The position numbers were made by a program, and so were the translations under genes. Below the pieces are notes generated by a model. The model was not told where the DNA came from. It made no database searches and saw only the letters and a program-made list of their open reading frames with translations. Below are positions 9,444 to 16,934 of a DNA stretch of 36,288 bases, piece after piece; within the stretch, counting starts at the first letter, position 1; the number at the start of each line of letters is the position of its first letter. Origin of the DNA: Alphaproteobacteria bacterium UBA830. Its GTDB lineage: Bacteria; Pseudomonadota; Alphaproteobacteria; MPNO01; UBA830. The stretch lies in contig CAJIYX010000172.1 in NCBI GenBank assembly GCA_905181725.1, forward strand, positions 1 to 36,288, read 5' to 3'.

Positions 9444-10604
9444 ATGGATTTTTCGCTCAGTGAGGACCAGCGGGCGTTGCAGCAAAGCGTGCGCAAATTT
9501 TCTGCAAGTGAGCTGCCGGATATCGCAAAAGAAATTGAAAAATCGGGTGAATCTCCCGGTCCTGAGGTGATGAAGAAATTCGCCGATATGGGATATCTGG
9601 GCGTCAACCTGCCGATCGAACTTGGCGGGCAGGGGCTGGGGCATTTCGAGGCGGTCATCGTGATGGAGGAAATTGCGAAAATTTCTTCACCGCTGGCGTT
9701 TCCAGTTTTCGAATCAAGCTTCGGTCCGTTGCTGGCGGTTGTGCATTTCGCGCCGGATGAACTGAAGCAGCGGATTGTCCCGCAGGTCTGCGCCGGTGAG
9801 ATCATCGTGGCGGTCGCAATGTCAGAACCGAATGCGGGTACGGCGCTGACAGACCTGACCACGAAAGCAGAAACCGACGGCGATGAAATCGTCATCAACG
9901 GCAATAAGCGCTGGTGCTCGGGTGCCGGGCATTCAGGCGCCTATGTCGTGTATTGCCGCATGTCGGATGCGCTGGGTGCGAGCGGGATCGGCGCGGTTCT
10001 GGTCGAAAAGGACCGGGTGGGTGTTAGCTTCGGCAAGCCGGAATTTCATATGGGGCTGCGCGGTGTCCAAAGCACCGACATTTTCTTCGATAACGTGCGT
10101 GTCCCGGTAGGGAACCGGATCGTTCCTGCCGGCGGGTTCAAGCAGTTGATGGAGGCCTTCGATCTGGAGCGCTGCGGCAATACCACGATGAGTCTCGCGA
10201 TTGCCCAATCCGCCCTCGATTACGTGCTGGATTATGTGCAGGAACGCCACCAGTTCGGAAAGCCTATCGTCGATTTTCAGGCGGTACAGCTGCACCTGGC
10301 TGAAATGAAGATGAAGTGTGATGCGGCGCGTCTGCTGCTGTACCGAGCGATCACCAATGCCTCGAGCGGTTTTCCGACAGTCGGCGAAAGCTCGATCGCA
10401 AAATGCTATGCCAACGAGATTGCACGGGATGTGACCGGCAAAGCCGTCCAGTTGATGGGCGGATACGGATTTTCCACCGAATATCCTATCGAACAGAAAA
10501 TGCGCGACGCATGGGCCTGGGGCATTGCCGGCGGGACCATCGATATCCAGAAGGTCAATATCGCTGCATCGATGGTCGGCCGCCGGTTTTCACAACGGGG
10601 CTAA
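9444..10604 (+). CDS. acyl-CoA dehydrogenase
   Basis: A 386-residue FAD-dependent acyl-CoA dehydrogenase. The ATG at 9444 follows AAGGATTTCTAA and gives the standard MDFSLSEDQ start. Recognisable parts: helical N-domain, VAMSEPNAGTALTDL at the FAD/substrate region, RHQFGKPIVDFQAVQ, and the C-terminal GGYGFSTEYPIEQKMRDA. The C-terminal motif is GIAGGTIDIQ, so the Glu used as base in medium-chain enzymes is absent; Glu242 in AFDLERC sits where isovaleryl- and long-chain-type enzymes carry their base, so activity is likely retained. It introduces an alpha-beta double bond into an acyl-CoA. With the divergent thiolase and the ligase it forms a beta-oxidation-like set. Confidence 0.94.
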   Translation: MDFSLSEDQRALQQSVRKFSASELPDIAKEIEKSGESPGPEVMKKFADMGYLGVNLPIELGGQGLGHFEAVIVMEEIAKISSPLAFPVFESSFGPLLAVVHFAPDELKQRIVPQVCAGEIIVAVAMSEPNAGTALTDLTTKAETDGDEIVINGNKRWCSGAGHSGAYVVYCRMSDALGASGIGAVLVEKDRVGVSFGKPEFHMGLRGVQSTDIFFDNVRVPVGNRIVPAGGFKQLMEAFDLERCGNTTMSLAIAQSALDYVLDYVQERHQFGKPIVDFQAVQLHLAEMKMKCDAARLLLYRAITNASSGFPTVGESSIAKCYANEIARDVTGKAVQLMGGYGFSTEYPIEQKMRDAWAWGIAGGTIDIQKVNIAASMVGRRFSQRG

Positions 10605-10637
10605 CGCGCCGGTAAACAGAGCGCGGCTAGCGGGCCG

Positions 10638-11168
10638 CTATGCCGGTGCTGCGTTCACCAGGATGGCGGCGAGCAGGCAGGGCTCGTCCGTGCGCACGCT
10701 CCAGGAATGGTTGGTGCCGCGCTGGACCATTATGTCGCCCTGTTTCAGGCACACCTCGCTGTCATCGAGGATGGCCCAGATCTCGCCTTTGACGACGATC
10801 AGGTAATCGACGGTCGACGTCTTGTGCATCATCGGGTCGTCGCTGCCCTTGACCGGGGCATGGCCTGCCCCGATGGAATCGAACGCTTCTCCCGCGTCTG
10901 CTTTGCCGCGCCAGGCGCTGTCCGGCGGAAATTCGACCAGTCGAAAAATCGTGCCGTTTGCCGGCGGTTCGAGCACCACGGGTCGGTCTGCGGAATCTAC
11001 GTTACCGGTATTTTCGGCGGGCGCGCCGTTGGTCTGCCACAGATCGGTGAGTGCGAGGCCCGGCATGGAGTTCATTTCCTTCACCGCCGGCGCATTGCCG
11101 TCGATGATGAAGACCGATTTGCCGTTTTCGTCATGGCCGGTGACGACCCGTCTGATCTTTTCGACCAT
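10638..11168 (-). CDS. cupin-domain protein
   Basis: A 176-residue cupin. The conserved core occupies the C-terminal half: HKTSTVDYLIVVKGEIWA, then QGDIMVQRGTNHSWSV, giving a His/Glu-type metal site reduced to a few histidines. It starts two bases after the end of the FAH-family gene, with GGGAGAAGTAACA before its ATG, so the two are almost certainly co-transcribed and perhaps translationally coupled. Cupins of this kind are found as small dioxygenases, isomerases or regulators; this one is too short to be a bicupin gentisate dioxygenase. Its partner suggests a role in the same ring-cleavage or keto-acid pathway, which is inference. Confidence 0.85.
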   Translation of the reverse strand: MVEKIRRVVTGHDENGKSVFIIDGNAPAVKEMNSMPGLALTDLWQTNGAPAENTGNVDSADRPVVLEPPANGTIFRLVEFPPDSAWRGKADAGEAFDSIGAGHAPVKGSDDPMMHKTSTVDYLIVVKGEIWAILDDSEVCLKQGDIMVQRGTNHSWSVRTDEPCLLAAILVNAAPA

Positions 11169-11170
11169 TG

Positions 11171-12139
11171 TTACTTCTCCCTGATGATACGGTTTGTCAG
11201 CGTCCCGATGCCTTCGACTTCAAGCTCGATCAGATCGCCGTCGTTCAGATACCGTTCGAGCTCCAGCCCGCAACCGCCGCCGACTGTGCCGGAGCCGAAG
11301 AATTCTCCCGGGTACAGCGTTTCCGACCGGGATACGTGGGCGATCAGGTCCTCGAACGTCCAATGGATGCTGCCGGAATGACCGCGCGACCATTCTTCGC
11401 CATTGATGCGGGCGACCATGGTGCAGTCATAGGGATCGAGCTCGTCGGCGGTAACGATGCAGGGGCCGATTACGTTACTGGCGTCGAAATCCTTGCCCTT
11501 GCCAGGGCCGAGCCCGCCCGGCATTTCAATAGCTTGGGCGTCGCGCGCCGATATATCGTTGAAGATCGAATAGCCGAAGATGTGGTCGCGGGCGTTTTCC
11601 TTGGTGATATTCTTGCCGCCCTTGCCGATAAAGAATCCGAATTCGAGTTCGTAATCGAGCACCTCAGCGTAATTGGGCCACAGAACGTCTTGGCCGGTAC
11701 CGATGACCGCCAGCCGGTTCGCCTTGTAGTAAATCGGCTGCTGGTACCAGACCTCGGGAATCCCGAACAGGCCCTTTTCCTCAAACTCCTTCAGAGCGGC
11801 CACCGGGTCCGGTTCCGCCGCTGCGCGGTTTTTGCGCAGCACGGTGAAGGCCTGTATCAGATGTTCCTCGAAACACAGGCAGTCGCGGATTTGCGGCGGT
11901 CGGGGCAGGGGCGTCTGCAGGGTGACGTCTGCCGCCGCGATCACGCTGCCCGCCGGCGGTGCGGCGACGACGGCACGCGCGCCGTCTAGCGCATCATCCG
12001 CGGCTTCGATCAGGTCGAGCATGGAAGCGAAGGCGGGTTCGCTGCGGGCGGCGTGTAGATCGACGATGGCGGTGTCGTTCTCGATCAGTGCGCCAAGGCG
12101 GTCGGTGCCGCCCGATTTCCGGAATGTGACTAGTCTCAT
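11171..12139 (-). CDS. fumarylacetoacetate hydrolase (FAH) family protein
   Basis: A 322-residue FAH-family enzyme starting MRLVTFRKSGG at the ATG at 12139; longer starts run into the divergent promoter region. The C-terminal catalytic domain shows the acidic metal ligands (LDYELEFGFFIG), GYSIFNDISARDAQ, GKGKDFDASNVIGP and the terminal SGTVGGGCGLELER. Members hydrolyse or decarboxylate acylpyruvates and related diketo acids, typically at the end of aromatic ring-cleavage routes such as homogentisate or gentisate. It leads a two-gene operon with the cupin and is divergent from the cyclase gene with 135 bases between. The exact substrate is unknown. Confidence 0.92.
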   Translation of the reverse strand: MRLVTFRKSGGTDRLGALIENDTAIVDLHAARSEPAFASMLDLIEAADDALDGARAVVAAPPAGSVIAAADVTLQTPLPRPPQIRDCLCFEEHLIQAFTVLRKNRAAAEPDPVAALKEFEEKGLFGIPEVWYQQPIYYKANRLAVIGTGQDVLWPNYAEVLDYELEFGFFIGKGGKNITKENARDHIFGYSIFNDISARDAQAIEMPGGLGPGKGKDFDASNVIGPCIVTADELDPYDCTMVARINGEEWSRGHSGSIHWTFEDLIAHVSRSETLYPGEFFGSGTVGGGCGLELERYLNDGDLIELEVEGIGTLTNRIIREK

Positions 12140-12223
12140 GACCGGTATTGTCGGTATAGGGCGCGGCGGGTCAAGAATCGTTGCTTTCACGACGCCCGTA
12201 CCTGCCAAGCTTCTGGCCTCGCC

Positions 12224-12238
12224 AAGCCAATATGGCTT
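12224..12238. promoter_or_regulatory. dyad in the divergent FAH/cyclase promoter region, possible operator
   Basis: AAGCC-AATAT-GGCTT is an interrupted palindrome in the 135-base gap between two divergent operons, 36 bases before the cyclase start. Its place suits a regulator binding site serving both directions. No cognate regulator is adjacent, and a five-base arm can arise by chance. Confidence 0.25.
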
Positions 12239-12274
12239 CGCCATAATCGAGGCATGGAAATTCAGGAGGAAACT

Positions 12275-13051
12275 ATGCCGCGTCGTTTTATAGACATCTC
12301 CGTGCCCCTCGAGGCCGGGATCAAGTCCGACCCCGAATTCATGCTGCCCAAGATTACCTATCACGCGCATAAGGAAACGGCGGCGGATCTGTGCGCATTG
12401 TTTCCGGGCATGACCCCGGATCAATTACCCGACGGCATGGGCTGGGCGATCGAGGATATCGAGCTCACCACCCATAACGGGACCCACGTAGATGCACCGT
12501 GGCATTATCATCCGACCATGGATGGCGGCGCGCGCGCGATCACCATCGACGAGGTCCCGCTGGAATGGTGTTACCAGCCGGGTGTGAAATTCGATTTTCG
12601 TCATTTGAAGGATGGCTACCTGGTCACGCCCGACGACATGAAGGCCGAACTGGATCGCATCGGACATGTGCTGCAGCCGCTCGATATCATTGTGGTCAAC
12701 ACGTCGGCTGGCGAGCGCTACGGAGAAGACGATTATCTGAATAAGGGCTGCGGCTTCGGGCGTGAATCCACACTATGGCTGACGGATCGCGGTGTCCGCG
12801 TTGTCGGTACAGATGCGTGGACGTGGGATGCGCCGTTTCCGCAGACGCTGGAGCGCTGGCTGGAAACTAAGGATCCGTCGATCATCTGGGAAGGCCACAA
12901 GGCGGGTGCCGAAAAGGGGTACTGCCAGATAGAGAAGATGGGGAATCTCGACCAGTTGCCGTCAACCGGCTTTGACGTAATATGTTTCCCGACCAAGATA
13001 AAAGGCGCATCTGGCGGCTGGACACGCGCGGTCGGCGTCATCAACGACTAA
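12275..13051 (+). CDS. cyclase family protein (kynurenine-formamidase-like hydrolase)
   Basis: A 258-residue metal-dependent hydrolase. The ATG at 12275 follows AGGAGGAAACT, the strongest ribosome binding site in the area, so it is preferred over the ATG seven codons upstream. The family signature is THNGTHVDAPWHY (about 66-78), whose His and Asp residues bind the metal. Other conserved parts are IIVVNTSAG and LWLTDRGVRVVGTDAWTWD. Known relatives hydrolyse N-formylkynurenine, isatin or act in polyketide cyclisation. It is the first gene of a same-strand run with the BKACE and Rieske genes, divergent from the FAH/cupin pair. An amide or lactone hydrolase step is a reasonable inference. Confidence 0.9.
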   Translation: MPRRFIDISVPLEAGIKSDPEFMLPKITYHAHKETAADLCALFPGMTPDQLPDGMGWAIEDIELTTHNGTHVDAPWHYHPTMDGGARAITIDEVPLEWCYQPGVKFDFRHLKDGYLVTPDDMKAELDRIGHVLQPLDIIVVNTSAGERYGEDDYLNKGCGFGRESTLWLTDRGVRVVGTDAWTWDAPFPQTLERWLETKDPSIIWEGHKAGAEKGYCQIEKMGNLDQLPSTGFDVICFPTKIKGASGGWTRAVGVIND

Positions 13052-13096
13052 ATGGAAAAATCGACTACTAGATAGAACAGGAAACGGAACCAGGAC

Positions 13097-14032
13097 ATGG
13101 CGAAAGACAACAAAGTTATCATCACCTGCGCGGTCACCGGATCGATCCACACGCCGACCATGTCGCCGCATCTGCCGATCACCCCGGATCAGATCGCCGA
13201 AGAGGCGGTCGCCGCCGCCGAAGCCGGCGCGTCGATCCTACATCTGCATGCGCGGAACCCTGATGGGAGCCCGAGCGGTGACCCTGCGGTGTTCATGGAA
13301 TTTCTGCCGCGGATCAAACAGCAGACAGATGCGATTGTGAATATCACCACGGGTGGCGGTCACGGGATGACGCTTGAACAGCGCTGTGCCGCGGCACTGC
13401 ATGCCAGCCCGGAGATGACGTCGCTCAACATGGGCTCGATGAATTTCGGTCTGTTTCCCATTCTCGACAAGGAATACGACTGGAAGCACGCGTGGGAGCC
13501 CGAATACCTTGAGATGACGCGGGACTTCATTTTCCGGAATACGTTCAAAGATATCGAATGGGTGCTCAAGCACCTTGGTGAAGACCACGGCGTGCGCTTC
13601 GAGTTTGAATGCTACGACATGGGGCATCTGTACAACCTCGCGCATTTCGTTGACCGTGGGTTGGTGAAGCCGCCGTTCTTCGTCCAGACGATCTTTGGCA
13701 TCCTTGGCGGCATCGGCGCCGACCTGGAAAACCTCGCCCATATGCGCCGCACTGCGAACAAACTGTTCGGCGAAGAAAACTATGAATGGTCCATCCTCGC
13801 GGCCGGCCGTCACCAGATGAACTTCGTGACCACGGGCGCTATCATGGGCGGCAACGTCCGCGTCGGGCTCGAGGATTCCCTCTATATCGGCAAGGGCAAG
13901 CTGGCCGAAAGCAATGCCGACCAGGTCGCCAAAATCCGCCGTATCATCGAAGATCTGTCGCTTGAAGTCGCGACGCCTGCCGAAGCGCGTGAGCGTCTGC
14001 AGCTCAAGGGCGGCGACATGGTGAATTTCTGA
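13097..14032 (+). CDS. BKACE family protein (beta-keto acid cleavage enzyme, DUF849)
   Basis: A 311-residue member of the family founded by 3-keto-5-aminohexanoate cleavage enzyme (Kce). It has the Zn-binding HLHAR (His49, His51), the GGNVRVGLEDS motif with the family Glu near 259, and ITTGGGHG. Known members condense a beta-keto acid with acetyl-CoA, giving acetoacetate plus a new CoA thioester; different members take different keto acids. The gene begins 45 bases after the cyclase and is followed by a Rieske oxygenase, so it is probably one operon. The keto acid substrate is not predictable by eye; the neighbours argue for a product of aromatic or amide breakdown rather than lysine fermentation. 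Confidence 0.93.
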   Translation: MAKDNKVIITCAVTGSIHTPTMSPHLPITPDQIAEEAVAAAEAGASILHLHARNPDGSPSGDPAVFMEFLPRIKQQTDAIVNITTGGGHGMTLEQRCAAALHASPEMTSLNMGSMNFGLFPILDKEYDWKHAWEPEYLEMTRDFIFRNTFKDIEWVLKHLGEDHGVRFEFECYDMGHLYNLAHFVDRGLVKPPFFVQTIFGILGGIGADLENLAHMRRTANKLFGEENYEWSILAAGRHQMNFVTTGAIMGGNVRVGLEDSLYIGKGKLAESNADQVAKIRRIIEDLSLEVATPAEARERLQLKGGDMVNF

Positions 14033-14150
14033 CGGCAGTCTATAATTCGGAGAAATCCCTGAGGTGGTTGGTTCGGAAGAAGAAACGACGCCGCCGTTGG
14101 GGGACGTAATATCGATCTGGAGGAAGTCGGCACAGAGGACGGATAAGACT

Positions 14151-15152
14151 ATGGCTCTCTCAATAGACAACGCGGCGATTGACGATCCGGTGATGACGAC
14201 TGAATGGTTCGTCGTTGTCAGATCCGCCGATCTCGAAGACGGCAAGGCGATCCCGGCGAAACTGCTTGGCATCGAGCTGGTGCTCTGGCGGTCGGGCGAT
14301 AAGGTGATGGCATGGCGCGATCTGTGCGTTCATCGCGGCACGCGGCTGTCGATTGGTGAAGTCAAAGACGGCCGGATCATCTGTCCCTATCACGGCTGGA
14401 ACTATGATGCCGCCGGTGCGTGCAAGCATATCCCCGCGATGCCGAACCTGACCCCGCCGGTCCGCGCGCGCGCTCATGTTTACAAGGCGAAGGAGCAATA
14501 CGGCTTTATCTGGGTATGCATCGGCGAGCCAAAGCACGACATTCCGCCGTTTCCGGAATGGTCGGAGGATGCTTACCGCAAGCAGATCGTCGGACCGTAT
14601 GAATTCCATGCGAACCCGTTCCGCACGATTGAGAACTTCACGGACATACCGCATTTCCCCCATGTGCACCCGATGATCAACGGCGATCCTTCGCGCCCCG
14701 ATATCATCGAGGATTACGACGTCACGCTTGACGAAAACGGCCTGAAGATGAGCCCGATAGACGTCTGGCAGCCCTTTGCCGATCACCGCGGTGTGCCGGC
14801 GATGGCGCGCTACCGCTATTCGATCTTCCGGCCACTCTCGGCCTATTTCAGCAAGGACACGGGCGAGGGCAACATGTTCTGCATGATGCTGACGGCGACC
14901 CCGCTGGCCGAAGACGAGTGTCTGGTCTGGCTGCTGGTCGCGATCAATTTCGGCGACGAGGTAACGGAAGAGCAGATCATCGACCGTCAGAACCAAGTCT
15001 TCGCCCAGGACAAATGGATCGTCGAATCCCAACGTCCGTCGGGTATCCCGCTCGATATCCAGGACGAACTGCATCTGCGCTGCGACAAGTATTCCGTGGC
15101 CTACAGACGCTGGCTCAAGGACCTGGGTCTGACGTGGGGCGTGGCGAGCTGA
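14151..15152 (+). CDS. Rieske aromatic-ring-hydroxylating/demethylating oxygenase, catalytic subunit
   Basis: A 333-residue Rieske non-heme iron oxygenase. The Rieske cluster ligands are Cys59-x-His61 and Cys78-x2-His81 (CVHRG and CPYHGW). The mononuclear iron site is ENFTDIPHFPHVH, with His168 and His173 and the bridging Asp165. Such proteins use electrons from a ferredoxin/reductase to insert oxygen, giving ring dihydroxylation or O-/N-demethylation. No reductase or ferredoxin gene is in the window, so it depends on one elsewhere. The ATG at 14151 gives the usual short N-terminus; an open frame extends upstream to 14064 without a better start. It follows BKACE after 118 bases on the same strand. 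Confidence 0.92.
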   Translation: MALSIDNAAIDDPVMTTEWFVVVRSADLEDGKAIPAKLLGIELVLWRSGDKVMAWRDLCVHRGTRLSIGEVKDGRIICPYHGWNYDAAGACKHIPAMPNLTPPVRARAHVYKAKEQYGFIWVCIGEPKHDIPPFPEWSEDAYRKQIVGPYEFHANPFRTIENFTDIPHFPHVHPMINGDPSRPDIIEDYDVTLDENGLKMSPIDVWQPFADHRGVPAMARYRYSIFRPLSAYFSKDTGEGNMFCMMLTATPLAEDECLVWLLVAINFGDEVTEEQIIDRQNQVFAQDKWIVESQRPSGIPLDIQDELHLRCDKYSVAYRRWLKDLGLTWGVAS

Positions 15153-15161
15153 CAGACTGAT

Positions 15162-15236
15162 GTCATTCCCGTGCAGGCGGGAACCTTACCGCCGTAATTC
15201 CGCTTTCAGAAAGATCCCCGCCTGCGCGGCGATGAC
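15162..15236. repeat. REP-like inverted repeat downstream of the Rieske gene
   Basis: GTCATTCCCGTGCAGGCGGG (15162-15181) pairs with CCCCGCCTGCGCGGCGATGAC (15216-15236) on either side of a roughly 34-base loop, with a few mismatches. GTCAT ends and a CGCAGGCGGG core mark a palindromic intergenic element frequent in alphaproteobacterial genomes. It sits between the convergent ends of the Rieske gene and the MetE/UROD-like pseudogene, where it could also act as a bidirectional hairpin terminator. Confidence 0.75.
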
Positions 15237-15247
15237 GTGATTGTGGA

Positions 15248-16267
15248 TTACAACACCCCGTGCAACGCCAGCAGCGGCAACACATCCGCCGCATCCAGCC
15301 GCCCCGAGCCGCTTTCGGTCGATAGCCCGAACCGATCAATGTGATTGCCTGCGGCAGCTATGCGCCGGGCGGCGCCGTCCGCGCCGTCGGCGCCGTGGAT
15401 CAGACCGAGGTATACGAGCGTGTCATCCGCAATCGCCAGATTGTCCAGCAGTGTGAAATACGCGTCGTCATCCCGGTCTATCGGCACTGGCATCTGAAAG
15501 AAATTTATCTGGCGGCTGACACCCATCGATACCGCATTGGCGGTGGACAAGCAGATGCCGAGGTCTTCCGGTTCTTTCCAGTGTCTGTTGCCCATGGAGC
15601 CGTAGCACAGGTGATAGCCGAGCGTGATGCCGTCGGGCACGGCGTTACCCAGGCAGGCGAGGGTGGCGATTAGCCAGGGCGCGGGATCGTCGCCGAGGAA
15701 CGGCGCCGGATGGAGCTTCTCGAAGATCGACATTTCGATCGCGACATCCCACTGAAGTGCGAGGTCCTTGTCGGGAATGGCGAGGCGGATAGCATCGATC
15801 TTCTTCAGTGTCGCGTGTTCAAAAAGCGGATAGATGTTGCCCTGAATACCGTAGGCGCAGTATGAAAATACCGGGGCGAAGGGCATCGGCAGACAAACCT
15901 GAAAGCGGGCATCGTGTACAAATCGTCCGGCGGTGCGGCGGGCGGCGAAGGCCTCATAGGATTTTATCGCCTCGTACGCGAAGCCCAGCTCGCCGAAATC
16001 GATATCCGCCGCCAACTTTCCCGGCTTGAACCGATAGGGCGGGTTCAGCTGATACTCCCGCTCTTTCTCTCCTCCCTGTTCCAGCGCGTCCTATAACGCC
16101 AACACCGCATGCTGTCAGCCGATTCAGTTCGACCGCACGCCGGTTTCACCGTCCGGCACGCTGGTCAGGCGTACGCCGATGGTGTCGGCGACGACATCGA
16201 GGACCGAGTCTGTGTCGCCCAGCGGGATCGAACCGACGAAGAGGAGAGGCGTTGAGTTGTTGATCAT
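15248..16267 (-). pseudogene. MetE/UROD-like family protein with three in-frame stop codons
   Basis: A single uninterrupted frame of 339 codons from ATG 16267 (GGAGCAACG ribosome binding site) to the stop at 15248, broken by TGA (16124-16126), TGA (16115-16117) and TAG (16091-16093). The first 47 codons read PLLFVGSIPLGDTDS and SVPDGETGVRSN, then stop-IG-stop-QHAVLAL-stop-DALEQGG, then YQLNPPYRFKPGK and a 255-codon open stretch with LALQWDVAIEM and ITLGYHLCYGSMG. This matches uncharacterised proteins of the methionine synthase II/UROD-like superfamily, in which N-W-I-x-W-Q is expected at the two TGA sites. No frameshift is needed anywhere. Only the part after 16015 could be translated from an internal TTG. 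Family assignment is moderate; the disrupted state is clear. Confidence 0.75.
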
Positions 16268-16315
16268 CGTTGCTCCATCGAATAAGCGTGTTCCATCATA
16301 TCAGCAGGGAGAAAT

Positions 16316-16771
16316 ATGAACATGCTCAGCATCAAACGCCTGTCACGGGACGAAGCCTTTATAATGATCGCCGCCGCCGAAAAGAAGGCGACCGCCATTG
16401 GCGTGCCGCAGGTCATCGCGGTCGCGGATGAAAGCGGCAACCTGATTGCGTTCTCGCGGATGGATGGCGGCAAGTCGAGCTCGATCCAGATTGCCATCGC
16501 CAAGGCCTTTACCTCCGGCGCGGCGCGCAACCCGACCATGTTCTACAACGAGCACTGCGTACCGGGATCGCCGTCCTTCGGTATTCACGTCTCCAACGAA
16601 GGCAAGTTCTCGATCATTGGCGGCGGCGTCCCGGTTTATGCAGGCAATGACTGCATCGGCGGGATCGGCGTTAGCTCTGGCACCCCGGCGCAGGATGTCG
16701 AGGTTGCGGACGCGGGTGTGAAGGCGTTGGAAGCGCAATGGAAGCGGAAAAAGGCGCGCACGAAGAAGTAG
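16316..16771 (+). CDS. GlcG/HbpS-type heme-binding family protein
   Basis: A 151-residue protein of the GlcG/HbpS family (DUF336). Typical features: an N-terminal helix, then VPQVIAVADESGNLIAFSRMDG, IAIAKAFTSGAAR, the Gly-rich GKFSIIGGGVPVY and CIGGIGVSSGTPAQDVEVADAG at the C-terminus. CAGGGAGAAAT precedes the ATG. Members bind heme or unknown small molecules and often sit in catabolic operons such as glycolate or propanediol use; biochemical roles are poorly known. It is divergent from the MetE/UROD-like pseudogene with 48 bases between, so the two promoters would overlap. Confidence 0.9.
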   Translation: MNMLSIKRLSRDEAFIMIAAAEKKATAIGVPQVIAVADESGNLIAFSRMDGGKSSSIQIAIAKAFTSGAARNPTMFYNEHCVPGSPSFGIHVSNEGKFSIIGGGVPVYAGNDCIGGIGVSSGTPAQDVEVADAGVKALEAQWKRKKARTKK

Positions 16772-16789
16772 GATTAGATCAAAACAATT

Positions 16790-16922
16790 TGTTACCCCGG
16801 GCTTGTCCCGGGGCCCAGACGCTTTGTGGCGGTGTCGTGGCTGGTTTGAGGATGGTTGGAAGCCGGGCCCGAGCAAGCCCCGCGCAAGCAAGGCTGGGTC
16901 CCGGGACAAGCCCGGGATGACA
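16790..16922. repeat. long inverted repeat with CCCGGGCTTGTCCCGGG ends (MITE/REP-like)
   Basis: The left end, beginning TGTTACCCCGGGCTTGTCCC at 16790, and the right end (16893-16922), ending GGGACAAGCCCGGGATGACA, are reverse complements over about 30 bases with few mismatches. The ends are themselves palindromic (CCCGGG...CCCGGG). The 73-base interior is GC-rich and non-coding. This TGTCATCCCGGGCTTGTCCC type is a widespread intergenic element in alphaproteobacteria. It lies between the convergent ends of the GlcG-like gene and the 3-hydroxyisobutyrate-dehydrogenase-like gene. Confidence 0.8.
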
Positions 16923-16934
16923 CAGCGAGAGAAT

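Noticed and set aside
10623..10638. Hairpin GCGGC-N6-GCCGC as terminator between convergent genes
   Set aside because: Five-base stem, no U tract, and it touches the stop codon of the cupin gene.
10638..11168. Gentisate 1,2-dioxygenase for the cupin beside FAH
   Set aside because: Tempting by context, but the protein is 176 residues with one barrel, and gentisate dioxygenases are bicupins about twice as long.
13238..14272. Long minus-strand open frame of 344 codons opposite the BKACE gene
   Set aside because: It is antisense to a clearly conserved gene and its translation resembles no protein; it is a GC-rich shadow frame.
14160..15074. Minus-strand open frame of 304 codons opposite the Rieske gene
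   Set aside because: It lies wholly inside the Rieske coding region, and the plus-strand product has all family motifs.
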